A stretch of DNA of 29,748 nt from Phoronis australis (GCA_002633005.1 NMRA01000876.1:76808-106555); one strand, 5' to 3'; numbered from the stretch's first letter, positions 10,683-21,044 are shown. Translations and numbers: made by a program. The notes: a model not told the origin generated them from the sequence alone.

Positions 10683-11084
10683 ATGGGGTATAGTGCTTAG
10701 GGTGGATTGTTTGTTTAGTACAAACGAAGTCAGGCTTCAACTGTTGTCCCACAGAACTTCTTCCGAACAAATGTCATCTATATTTTTGGAACATTTCCCG
10801 GTTTCATGGCCCCAAGACATTGTCAAGCCAGTATCATGTGCTTGCGATTCCGCTATTCGTGAATCTGGCAGTGGGTACTAATGGTGAAATGATGGAAGGA
10901 GTAACGCAAAGCCATCTAGGCGTACATGTATTAAGTTAACAGTTTCCTTAAAATATATTCACATGATCATGTACCACCAGAGCTCTAATACCAAAGGCAT
11001 GAACCTAGGACAACTACTGGCAAATACAGGTATGTAATTTAACACCAGGTCAACGGGAAGAATGTCACATTCTTTATGTGGTCA

Positions 11085-11375
11085 CTAAAAAGTTTTGCAA
11101 CTAAGCCGTTTTTCTAGTTGCCGACAAATCGCTGGTTGTCTGGAACCGCTCGACAATTCCATCATTTACAAAAAATAACGAAATAAAATGAAGCAATGAA
11201 ATGTGGCTTCATTTGGAAACCTCATAACTCGATCAAAACTCAGTCGAGCACAGAACCGGATATTCACAGTGCAAACTCTCGCGGCCAATCCGGTGAAACA
11301 TCAGGACGCAATCACTAACAACAGAAAACAGGTCACGTGCGGTAGTTGGCATTCCATGCCTAGATTTCTACACTT
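11085..11375 (+). repeat. dispersed repeat, copy 1 (with 27205-27510)
   Basis: Shares ordered blocks with 27205-27510: AAATCG(C/T)TGGTTGTCTG, ACAAAATGAA-like A-rich runs, CTCGATCAAAACTCA(G/A)TCGAGCA and CGGCCA(A/G)TCC. Same orientation. No coding potential recognised; the element type is unknown. Confidence 0.6.
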
Positions 11376-11616
11376 AGATGTCGGCAATCTACATCTACGT
11401 GCATTGCCTAGTGACCCGAGGTCTTCCTTGTTCTGTGCTCAGTACAACCGGCTGTTACATACATCCATACCATGTACATGTGAATGAGGGACAGACCTGG
11501 GATTAGGGTGAGTTGATAAACACTTAGTTCAGTGAATGGTATTTTCATTCAAGATGCTACAGACATTCCAATTTTGTGAAGCGAGTCTATCTCTTTCATG
11601 TGAAACGCCGCGCGGA

Positions 11617-11625
11617 CGCGTTTGT

Positions 11626-11662
<37 letters not shown>

Positions 11663-11735
11663 TGTGCACAAGTGCGTGTGTGCGCGTGCGTGTGTGCACG
11701 TGCGTCCGTGCACATGCGTGTGTGCACGTGCGAGA
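11617..11735. repeat. (TG)n microsatellite with TGCG/CACG variants
   Basis: A pure TG run (about 11630-11661) grades into alternating purine-pyrimidine TGCACGTGCG units. The whole 110 bases alternate almost without break, a pattern able to form Z-DNA. It lies about 100 bases inside intron 6, beyond the exon 6 donor. Confidence 0.95.
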
Positions 11736-11839
11736 GTGATTTTTATGTTCCTTCATTGTATTCTGATTTTCAGACATATCCTAAGAAACGAGGAAATTTC
11801 AATACCATATACACGTATAACCTGCGCAATGTATCTCAC

Positions 11840-11970
11840 CATATTAAACACATAAAACAGCTCTCTTCGCCGCAACACAAGCGTATAAATCACGGTTGGA
11901 AATTCTTCTTGACCGTATTTTGTCACTTTCCTCCTTGCTGTAAAGTTTCGCACCACCCACTCAACGTTGA
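11840..11970 (-). CDS. nAChR exon 6: loop C and start of TM1
   Basis: Completes codon 197 and encodes residues 198-240. It contains [12 protein letters not shown], then loop C ([11 protein letters not shown]) without the vicinal cysteines that define alpha subunits, then beta strand 10 with [16 protein letters not shown] leading into TM1. RRR-x-x-(F/Y)Y is a family signature. The acceptor is TCTCTCCAG| and the donor is AATATG|GTGAGA, phase 0. A (TG)n tract starts about 100 bases beyond the donor, in the intron. Confidence 0.95.
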
Positions 11971-12526
11971 CTGGAGAGAAATAACAGTCGGGAAAAGAAA
12001 AGAACAACCAGGAATGAATTTACATACAGCAGTTCACAACAGACTGTCAGTATTTGTGTTCTCAGAGCTAAGACAATTGTAATTTGAAGCAATTCAAATC
12101 CCTGCTCAAAACCAAAACACAACCTACTGCAATTACAACGAAACGTACTATTGTGACTTTCTTATTGAGATTTTGGGAGGATATCTAATCCAATATTTAT
12201 CGATCCCGTATCGTCTACCATAAGAGGCGGATTTTTTCTCATTTCATTCCAACTTGAGTTTTGACCTTTCAGTTGGCCTGTTTGACCCTGCTTCTAAAAC
12301 ATAATACCAGAAATGGATCCTGCGTCTCACAAAGTATCAGAAACGATAAATTGCCGAATCCTATAAAACATTGTGTTCAAAAGATGAAAATTGGTCGAAA
12401 GTCAAGATGGCAAATGTCGCCTTACTTGAATTATAACGTGGAAAATAAATCTGAAACTAAAAGAGGCGATCCAGATCCTCTAAAGGATACTATTGTTTGA
12501 CGAAATATAGAATATATATAGGTAAG

Positions 12527-12583
12527 TAAAACAACAATAACGTAACAACTGAAAATTTCAGTTGTTCCATTATTGTTGTTTTA
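12527..12583. repeat. palindrome 1: 28-base inverted arms
   Basis: Arms 12527-12554 and 12556-12583 pair with two mismatches around one central base (12555). The arms begin TAAAACAACAATAA. It lies in nAChR intron 5, directly beside palindrome 2. Confidence 0.95.
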
Positions 12584-12601
12584 TTTAACTATATATATAT
12601 A

Positions 12602-12643
12602 TATAATTCAAGAATATATATATATATATATTCTTGAATTATA
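12602..12643. repeat. palindrome 2: perfect 21-base arms, AT core
   Basis: TATAATTCAAGAATATATATA at the left pairs perfectly with the right arm, with no spacer. The AT core could extrude as a cruciform or reflect replication slippage. Confidence 0.95.
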
Positions 12644-12996
12644 AATAATTATCAAGGTTGCACTTTGTGCAGCCAAGTTAATGCTGTTCTCATGACCAAA
12701 TATAATAAATTTTAAAATAGAACTTTACAGTAAACAACATTGTAGGGTCAAATTTTTGGAAACTGTTGTCTAGTGTGACGTCATTATATTATTTAACACC
12801 AAAAAATCAAAACTACTATGCAAAATAAAAATTTTCCTGATTAAACAATCTCTTACTGGATATAGAAACTAACATTCAAATGCTTTATTAATTAGCATAT
12901 GTTGTGAACCAACATCTGCCTCACGAATTTTTTAAAACAAACGTTGCGCCACATGGTCAAAGATGTTGCGCTTCCGTGTCAGTGCGTGTATCTTAC

Positions 12997-13090
12997 CTCC
13001 ATAGGAACCGAGATCGGCGGTTTTACTTATGAGTTTCCAATCAATTCCTTCTATGTTGAAGACCCAAGAGCCGAATTCCAGTTTACACGA
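12997..13090 (-). CDS. nAChR exon 5: end of Cys-loop and loop B
   Basis: Residues 166-196 and one base of 197. It starts SCKLEFGSWVF: the second Cys-loop cysteine (residue 167) lies 13 residues after the first, as required, and the FGSW motif with following aromatic is loop B. The acceptor is TTTTTTTAG| and the donor is GGAG|GTAAGA, phase 1. The exon is fully open and conserved even though it lies after the TAA of exon 4, which argues that the stop arose recently. Confidence 0.94.
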
Positions 13091-14111
13091 CTAAAAAAAC
13101 CAGATATACTTTCCTAAGCGGAAAGAAAATAAATGTCTAATATGATCCTTTGCAAGAGTTAAGTTCCAAAATTAAAAACAAAATTGATAAAAAAGATATA
13201 GCTTGGTCACGAGAACTCACATTTAAATTTTACCTAATCATACGTTATATAATTCTAGTTGAGAGCATATGATGAACCTCTTCAAGTAAAAGTTTACTAA
13301 ATTACAATGAATGGTCGTTTCGTAAAGGACGTTCGGAAGTGTCAACTCAGTCGGGAATTTTGCGGTGCATCATAGAGGTTCAAAATTAAATTAGATTAAA
13401 AAATTAATTAAATTCCATCAGTTTTTAAAAATAAATGTCGTGTTGAAATAGCTCACTTTAGAATGACTTAAGTACACGTCTCTATATTCAATAGCTGTCA
13501 GTAATAAATAATGGTCCGGTTTTTGACACCTGACAATATTGAGGGGAAAAGCATCGGAATGGAGAAATGAGACTGATTTTATGAAGGTAAAAGGGTTTTT
13601 AAAAAGATACTTACATACTTCGACAGAGCTCAACCAAAACTTGGATAAACCTTTTATCATAATTATTCGGCAGTTAAGTTGAACCTTTTTCGGAGTAAAA
13701 TAGCGTTTTTGTCAAAATTTTGTCGCAGTTTAATTTCACACCATCTCGCCTACTCGTTCATTGTTAGAAATGGACTTGAACAGGAAGTTATTGCAATTTC
13801 TACAACGTACATGGAAAACACTTGTCGAAATTTAGTTAATATTTAGAAGGAATTGTTAAAACGGACATTTGATTACGGTTTTATGAGTCACAACTTTGTC
13901 AAATTTCGAGGTTGTCTAGTTCATTTTGATAACTATTGTGAGTGGCTTAAGTCAAAAATTAGTTTTTGCAAGGAATAAAAAACGAGTTTATTCCATGTTC
14001 CAAAATGTCTTGTCAAAAACTATGACCATAGATTGTACTATAGTCTATGATATGACCAACAGGGGTGCTACAAAGTGAGCTGCGCTGTAGATCTGCTAGT
14101 ATTACACGTAC

Positions 14112-14259
14112 CTGTTAATCAAAAGGGAAGTAGGTGATATCTATAGGGCAGCTACTTAAGATTTTGGCCGGGAAATTCCACTGCACTCTGCCGTCCGAAG
14201 TGATAATAGCCATGTTATCCTGGGTAACATCAAATGGTGAGTCACCTTCACCACCAGCA
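14112..14259 (-). pseudogene. nAChR exon 4: Cys-loop exon with in-frame TAA
   Basis: Residues 116-165. The exon contains the loop E region (AIITSDGRVQWNFPAK) and the first half of the Cys-loop, SSCPIDITYFPFD, with its first cysteine at residue 153. The acceptor is CATCTCTAG| and the donor is CAG|GTACGT, phase 0. The next codon after FPFD is TAA at 14117-14115, where the family has Glu or Asn; then comes Gln and the donor. A single G-to-T change from a GAA codon would explain it. No GT lies between the Cys-loop codons and the TAA that could splice it out. The rest of the exon is well conserved. Confidence 0.93.
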
Positions 14260-14699
14260 CTAGAGATGAAAGCAATATGAAAAATGAACAGTTTGAATTT
14301 GCAAATTAAAAAGATGTCCTATTGGCCCAAATTCAACTACATGTATGCATGCTTCCTCTGAATTCAAACCTGATGACCACTAGACAAACCGCTTTCACTT
14401 GCTGAGTCAGAAAGCTCTAATTACTTTCACTAACTGCGATAAGCATTGCGTGTTTTTTTTTAAAAACTCTGAAAGGGAGGAAACCTGACTACTATATCGT
14501 TGCAGCAACTACCATGACCATCAAACACAGCATACGTGTAGATCAATTATAGAACGGTGAGTGTCACGAGTCTTTACACAAATACATACATGTATGTAGA
14601 AATGTTTTCAGCGATTGCTGTTTGAGCGAGGCCACAAAGTTCAATAACTGATATTTCGAGAAGAGTCTACCGGAAGTTTGAATTTTCTGACACTCCAAA

Positions 14700-14790
14700 C
14701 TTTATTTCTCAGTGAGTGTCAACGCGGAATCGAACCCGCAATCTGTGACGGAACTAAATCCCACACGTACTTAACTGGTGAAGTCACCTG
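14700..14790 (-). repeat. tRNA-like B-box sequence, possible SINE relic
   Basis: The minus strand reads GCGGGTTCGATTCCGC (near 14742-14727), a perfect tRNA T-arm with the B-box GGTTCGATTCC. No acceptor stem or clear A-box and D-arm could be built from the sequence before it, so it is not a functional tRNA gene. A decayed tRNA-derived SINE or tRNA pseudogene in intron 3 is the likely reading. Confidence 0.5.
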
Positions 14791-15567
14791 GATGTCAACG
14801 AATGAACTGGCATACGACTGCTGCAATTGACATTTCGCTAGGATTTTCAGTAATAGCTTAACTGACGCAGCATTCTTTACACACTTTCCTTTCCAAGCCA
14901 CCATTTTACCCGATAAACATCACGTTGCCTGGTAGAACTTATTGTTCGTTTGTCTACATTTCGCAAGATGGAGAGCTTGCGATAGGTCAGTTGAAGATTT
15001 GTAATAAAACCACAACATACAACAGATTCCGATTTTTCTTAGCTTTGGTCCAAGCTAACAAACTCAAGACGTTTATCTGGGCAACATTAACCTCAAAAAT
15101 GCACCGTCAGTCTTAAAACGACAATGCCCCTCAAGGAAAACCCCATGCAGGTTTTTTTGAAAATTCACATTAATTTCTTAAGCCAATATTTTATTGAATC
15201 TGGGTCAATAAACTTTTCCATGTCAACGCATCCTCCGAAATTTATGACTTCACCATGAACGCATGCTCACGTACGCCATCACGAGATTGGCAAAGTGTTT
15301 TGATCGGGATGACTGGATTCCGTGTGACTCGTGGTTTCAGAAATATGTGGGACAGTTAGTTGTTTGGTACATGAATATTTCAAGATGATGGCGACATTTC
15401 TATGTGAACTTCGCTAGTAGGATCGTTGGCAGTGTGAGTTGTTCTGGTGCCTACTCACGTGAGGCAACTCGTACTCTAAACATTGGCCTTTTGTCACCTC
15501 AACGCTACAGTATGTTAGGGCGCCTAAGCCAGATTGTGACAAACCTGTCCTTTCATAAAAGTTAAAT

Positions 15568-15717
15568 TAAGGTTATCTCAAACCTTATTTAGTGGCTTCC
15601 ATTCTAACTCGTATATCAAAAACGGGCTTTATCAACTAGTGAAAGTATGTTTCCTGAAAGAAAACAGATCAGGGATTATAAAAATATAGTTTATATTCAT
15701 GTGTCATTATTATTATT
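15568..15717 (+). repeat. dispersed repeat, copy 1 (with 19532-19680)
   Basis: Shares AAGGTTAT, CCTTATTTAGTGGC(T/C)TCCATTCTAAC, (A/G)TCAACTAGTGAAAGTA, CTGAAAGAA and TTGTCATTATTATT-like blocks in order with 19532-19680. It abuts the end of the minus-strand Penelope fragment. Confidence 0.75.
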
Positions 15718-16243
15718 ATACATTAATAGATCAGAATTACTACATGTATTGAAATCACGATTTATGGGTGTATTAACCAATCCTACATTATGTTTATTAG
15801 GAACAAAACTATCCCACTTAAAGGAGAATGCCACCCAAAAAACAACCCATTTTGTATCAATTTAGATCGAGTTGTTCCACTCGATAACAGCAAGTACAGG
15901 TCTTTTACCCGACATCTGACGGCAGACGGAGGTGTTGAAATTAACCAATGACGCCAGAGGTTCAAAATTCCCCTAAAACCTGACCCTAGGATATCAAATG
16001 GAATTATTGTTTCACAATGGCTTTCTGTCAGCAAACACTGAATTAGCATGCGCTCACACTGCCTCGGAGCCCGCTCAATTAAATGGTTTTGCATCTAAAG
16101 CCGATAACGTAGTGGTTTATTCATTGCTGGCTTATCAAAGCACTTGCTCTCATGAACAATCCAAGGCATTTCAGATTTTATCTAATGAGACAGACTTTGT
16201 TTCAGTATGATATAAGCATTGGCTGGGGTGAGAATAATAAATT

Positions 16244-16590
16244 TTGAAACAGAACGCACAACTTAACGTCAACGTGGCAACTTGCAATCCCGACTTCGAC
16301 GAGTGTTCATCCGACAAAGACTTCACAGGTCGATTGTTAGGTTTCGCAGGCTATCAGTTTGAACCCGAATACACTGATCAAGAAATAATAAAGAGTCTCC
16401 GTAAACGTGCACAGACAACGGAACATGTGAATAGTTTGAACTTGTCACTGTAGTGTCAGTGAGCAACTGCTCGATAATGGAACGAATGACGCTTGCGTTT
16501 GCTGCCACGAAATTCCGCTAGTGAAACGAATTCTTGGAGAAGGGCAGATGTGTCTCAAGGATCATCCTGATTTTGCACCGCGTCGAAAAA
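16244..16590 (+). pseudogene. P2X7-C-like gene fragment in transposon copy B
   Basis: An open frame (16244-16453) contains NPDFDECSSDKDFTGR and FAGYQFEPEYTDQEI. After a stop and shifts of frame, NCSIMERMT is followed by ACVCCHEIPLVKRIL and MCLKDHPDFAP (about 16480-16570). This order (GYQFEPEY, NC, CCHEI, C-x(3-5)-HP-x-F) is that of invertebrate proteins related to the Cys-rich P2X7 receptor C-terminal domain. There is no channel domain. It is decayed and probably came with the transposon. Confidence 0.7.
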
Positions 16591-16647
16591 AGGTTTACGA
16601 CGTTTTTTCCAAAAACTGATCAACAACCGATCCGACGAAGTGCAGTC

Positions 16648-16828
16648 CACTGACAGACACGGAGAAGTGTCACGGTCTGATATTTGGTATTAACGGCGTA
16701 GTTTTCATTCTGCACCACACAAGTCACTTCCGAAGCATGATGGGCTCTCGAGAAAATCGAAAAAACGACATACCCGCTTTCCTCACAGCTTCATAGTTCG
16801 CACAAGCGGGAACAACACACCACATCAT
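16648..16828 (-). pseudogene. THAP zinc-finger fragment in transposon copy B
   Basis: From ATG 16828-16826 the minus strand reads MMWCVVPACANYEAVRKAG, MSFFRFSREPIMLRK and then TGA where the conserved THAP tryptophan (KW) belongs, followed by LVWCRMK and, further on, LLRVCQ. The C-x4-C start and SFFRF core are clear. The nonsense codon ends it. It is homologous to the THAP fragment of copy A. Confidence 0.75.
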
Positions 16829-17892
16829 AACGGAACTCACTCTGCCGAAGAACCACTGACGTCGTTGCGTCGTTTCTCACCTTCCTTACAAGTTAACGCG
16901 GCACCTCTCGGCGAGGTAAGATCTACTGTATACGCGGTGATGCGGATATAGACCGATTAAGACGGTAAGATAGACTAATTAAATTGGGTGGCATTCTCCT
17001 TTAAGATATATGCCTATACAAGTCGGGTTTTCTGTGCACCGAGGAGGACAATGAGCCAAATTCGTGACGCCGAACTAAATAAATACACCTAGGAAACTTA
17101 TACAATTATCAGATTCCTTAGTGAATTTTATGCTATCTCATAAAGTGTTCATCTAATCAAGAAAAGATTTGTTATTGTTAGGACGTTCAAAAATCAGAAA
17201 GATATCGTCTACATAACGTTTATAGTATACAGGCATATCACAAGAGAAGTTGCTAAAAGCCAACTCTTCTACATGTAAGTGTATCATCCAGTCAATACTG
17301 GACCTAATGGGCTACCCATAGGTACACCATCACTATGATTTTTTCAATCCTTTATTGGGAATTTACCATTTGACAATTGAATATATCGTGGTTGCCACAT
17401 TCATGTCTTTACACCCACAATCACTCATCAATTTACAGAAAAGGTTCCAAATTTTCCCCATTTTTGTTACAGTTTGACATATTTGAGTTGTTACATGCTA
17501 TATAGATTTCAGAGCTGTAATAGCCACTGATGTAGGCGTTAACACACAAAATTCGCCGTTTACATTTAGAATTAAAGATAATTTGTTTTCCCAAAAATAA
17601 GAACATGTCAGACAGGAATTCTAGTTTTTTTTTCTATACCAAGGATTACTGTTTTGTAGGAGAGAGTGCCAACATTACGACCAGCATACTTGTCAATAAG
17701 CTGGCTGTTAGGATAAATCCAGAAATGTTCAGCGTAGTCACTTTCCCACTGATAATTGTTGCAACTTCTCAACCGATTCTTTACACTATGAGCAGGTATC
17801 GTCTTCCTTAACATTTACAATTTTCAAAAATGAGTTTGTAGACAAAAGTCTGTTTAACAATCTAAACTAAAACCATCTATTTTTTGATCTTT

Positions 17893-18740
17893 TGTGGGAA
17901 TAGTTGTTTTCCTAAAACATAAAATAGGATTGGTTAACACACTTATAAATCGTGCTTCCAAAATGTGTAGTATTTCGGATCTGTTTGATCAGGCGCTACA
18001 TTTCCTTGAATATGTTCTGGTTAGAAATAGCGATCCTAAGCTATTTTCCAAGTCATGGTAGATTCGTACGCAATAGGAATGTCGTTAGACTTGTAACTGA
18101 CAAGCTGAGACAACAAAAACTGTTTTTAAATCTGCCATATTACGGTATCAACCGTACTTTTTTGAATCGGCAAAACGTCAGAATGCTTAAATCCATTACA
18201 GATCTTGTTAAATTGTTAAACATATTTAAGGCTAATAATAGACTTGGTTCACTATCCAAATTTAAATCACCGTTGTCTACTTTACAAAAACGTTACGTAG
18301 TTAACCAGATTAATTGTACTGATTGTAACAAATTTACGTTGGTTTGACTAACAGTTTTGTGTAACAGAGTAAAAGAAGATTGTAAGGATAACCATACAGT
18401 GCTGTCGTAAATTATTCATCAGAGACTGGTCATAATATTGCTTATTCTGACATGAGTGTCTTGGGCTCAGACAACCACTGTATGGGATTGTTTATAAAAG
18501 AGGCTATTCACAAAAAGGAGAAACATGGCGAGCGTTACCTAAACACGAGTATTAGAGCTTACAATCTCCAGCTGTAGTGATTGACGTTGTCCTGTTCCCA
18601 GCAAATTTCTCTCATGCATTTCGACATGATCCTGAGCAGTGTGACTAAATATATATAATGTGTTTTGATTCGTTTGAATTGATGCTCTCCTAATACTTCT
18701 CCCTAAAGATGGTTTGTTTGCAATAAACCGAAACGTCGGA
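17893..18740 (+). mobile_element. Penelope-like element 3' fragment with GIY-YIG end (plus strand)
   Basis: It begins in KHKIGLVNTLINRASKMCS, the same segment reached by the minus-strand fragment, and continues KQ(K/N)xKLFLNLPYYGIN-like: QQKLFLNLPYYGINRTFLNR, SITDLVKLLNIFKANNRLG, then QINCTDCNKF. A one-base loss shifts YVGLTNS (GIY-YIG start) out of frame; NRVKEDCKDN, ETGHNIAYSDMSVLGSDN and LNTSIRAYNLQL follow to a stop at 18575-18577. The 3' part ends with AATAAACCGAAACGTCGG (18722-18739), typical of these elements. It is 5' truncated and decayed. Confidence 0.85.
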
Positions 18741-19531
18741 TTTCGATATGTCAATCTTAACGTGTGCGCTTGTGATTAGACTCTTCCTAAGGACTAACTT
18801 GCGAATGAAACAGAGTGATTCACTTTCGTGTATCCGACATCGGCCACAAAATAAGAGATATTTAACCATACGCAATGAATCAGTCGAGTGCAATAAAACG
18901 ATGTAATATTGTTTTCCGTATTCATCCCCCGCATTACTTCAACAGTCCTCGGACATGGGAAGTCCAGAAGGTTGGTCAATGTCGACTCGACGTCATTATC
19001 CGGTTCGACCGTCAAACTTTACCAAAATAGTTTGAAGTAATGCAACTGAAAGAAAACTTCCTGCAGATTCCAAAATTGTGGCCCAAAGTACTGTCAACCA
19101 ACTTTTTCTTTTTCAATTCTGGCTTGTTTGAGGGCTACCCGAAAACGCAGCCGGCTTGTCAATCTTTACCCATTAATGCACAAATAAAACGGGGCCGCCA
19201 TTTTGAAAAGGAGTGCAGTTACAGCCGTGCAACTCGTCTTTTCTAATTTGAACCATGTTCAGGAATGCAATTAAACCAGATTCACTGAGCTTAAATTTAC
19301 ATGCAACGCCTACCTCAAAACTGCACCCCAAATCTAGCCTACCCCTAGAATTAATTTTTTGACACGGCAAATTAGCCACGACGGTAGCCTAACTGTTCAG
19401 TGCCACGTCAGCTTCAACAACCGGAACAACCAACGCTCCTAGCAATCCCAGCTGCGAAAGTAAGAGCCCAAGTTCCCATAATGGCTAGAGGTAACTTTGA
19501 GGACTGTTAAACACATAGAAATTGGATGGTT

Positions 19532-19680
19532 AAGGTTATGACCAACCTTATTTAGTGGCCTCCATTCTAACACATATAAAAAAACTAAGCTTTGTCAACT
19601 AGTGAAAGTAAATATTTTCTGAAAGAACAAAGACCAGGAAAGATAAATATACTTTTTGTATTTATTTGTCATTATTATTT
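19532..19680 (+). repeat. dispersed repeat, copy 2 (with 15568-15717)
   Basis: Direct-orientation partner of 15568-15717. The two copies lie on either side of the Penelope fragments. It may be part of that element family or an independent repeat. Confidence 0.75.
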
Positions 19681-20295
19681 TTACGTAAAAAGCTTTTTTA
19701 AGTAAAAATTTCATTTTTAAGAAAGGTACATTCATAGCAAAATAACCCCTCGGTTGATTTTAACGAAAAATTTTTTAAATGAAAACTTCATCAATTACCT
19801 CAAAAACACTGTTAGGAATTTTCGATTAGTTTGTTCGTTTGGTTTCTATGACAAATCAACTCGCAAAACGTAAGGTATTTTTGTAAAAAATTGAAGTCGT
19901 ATTCGTCTTTGTCACATTACACAAAAACTAAGCTTTTATATCAAAAATCCTAAAAGCGTTTTTGAGATTGGTGACTAAATATTAAGTTTGGAAAGTTTCA
20001 GCGAAATCCATTGAGCCATTTTCGAGAACTCGTGTTCCTAAGTTCAAATAAAGTCGATTTGCCGAAGCCGAGAAAAAGCCGATTAAACTGGGACACGTGA
20101 AAATCTCTAAGTCTTTGGTTAATTATTCTGTGAAAACTTGTTTTCGGTATACATAACCTATAGAATCCTTAACTATGTCACCTATTTCAATGTTTTCTTG
20201 CAATGTCAACTAATTTTGCAGTGCGTAACTAACTTAAATATCATTAAAACCTCAAATAGACCTATCTTTCGCAGCCAACTTTTGCCGTTTTGTAC

Positions 20296-20317
20296 GACCT
20301 ACTTAGAAAAGTAGGTC
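20296..20317. repeat. short perfect hairpin
   Basis: GACCTACTT and AAGTAGGTC pair perfectly around AGAA. No poly-T follows and no function is known. Confidence 0.6.
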
Positions 20318-21044
20318 ACAGTTCATAGCCTGTACACGTCACGTGCTGGGAGACTGATACCAAACCAAGTAAGAAATGGATAACAAAAATTGAATTGGTG
20401 GTTAAAGTAAGTCGTTAACATGAAATCGAAACATCGAAATGTTAATTTAATAATTGAATTAAGGAATAAGGGGGAGGATTTATCTCTTTTCACAACTTAC
20501 TGTGTTCATGACCAGACTGAGGCCTGAGGCAACTCGTAGCATTTGTTTTCAACGTCAACGGTCGTATGCATGTATTCGTTTTCCCCGGGACCATTCTATC
20601 ATAACCATACCTCGTTGGTTCAATGTTATGGCGAATTTGTGAATGAAAGAACTGAGGGTATACCGAAGCTGTTCTGTACCTGGCGGGAGACTCGATTTAC
20701 TTGAAAGCCCTTTAACCTTTGACCTTAGATAAGTGCTAAACAAATATCCACGCGGTTGTGCGGTTCCAAGGTGGTTCTGCTAAATCTTTTTTTCTCGCTA
20801 CGCAGTATGTATTTCGTATTTGAAGTTCCCCAAGAATGAAGATAAGGTGTTTTGCTAGACACAAGTGAAATTTTGTAAAAATGGCCAATTTTTGTGAATA
20901 AGGTTGGAAATATCCTTAAGTTTGAAATTTGGTTGATAAGCTCAGTTCAATTTGGATAAACTGCTTTTCTACGGAAGGTGCTCAATACCCAATAAAAATG
21001 AAACATGATTGCCAGGAAATATTGACTGTTTTTCTAAAACATAC

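Larger units (their letters stand above)
15818..17004 (+). mobile_element. TTAA-flanked DNA transposon, copy B (Kolobok-like)
   Basis: A 1179-base element (15822-17000) with perfect 17-base inverted ends AGGAGAATGCCACCCAA and TTAA duplications at 15818-15821 and 17001-17004. Its ends are better preserved than in copy A, so it is probably younger. It carries a P2X7-C-like fragment (plus) facing a THAP fragment (minus), as copy A does. Removing the element and one TTAA restores the Penelope reading frame across GIYLK and WDSFVP, which proves the boundaries. No transposase core is seen. Confidence 0.9.
15712..17600 (-). mobile_element. Penelope-like element fragment, reverse transcriptase, interrupted by transposon copy B
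   Basis: Penelope-like elements encode a reverse transcriptase and a GIY-YIG endonuclease. On the minus strand, from about 17560 down, the pieces are PTSVAITALKSI, then DGVPMGSPLGPVLTG (about 17335-17290), then YYKRYVDDIFLIF with the YVDD catalytic motif (about 17225-17185), IKFTKES, a frameshifted SVHRKP and CIGIYLK. The frame then meets transposon copy B at a TTAA (17001-17004) and resumes beyond it as WDSFVPNKHNVGLVNT (15817-15750), breaking off near 15712 in ATT repeats. Stops and frameshifts show decay. It lies in nAChR intron 3. Confidence 0.85.

Noticed and set aside
11529-12082. Long open frames over the TG repeat, reading CVCVCVCV and HTHTHT
   Set aside because: They are translations of the microsatellite and of the antisense of exon 6. 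No splice or homology support.
13418-13660. 80-codon minus-strand frame in nAChR intron 4
   Set aside because: Does not match any missing receptor segment; exons 4 and 5 join directly in phase 0 without it.
17605-17814. Overlapping 68-codon frames on both strands
   Set aside because: No family resemblance, and they sit between the two Penelope fragments. Probably eroded element sequence.
19196-19206. Second CCGCCATTTTG (YY1-like) in intron 3 as an alternative promoter
   Set aside because: An isolated 11-base match with no downstream exon that it could serve.
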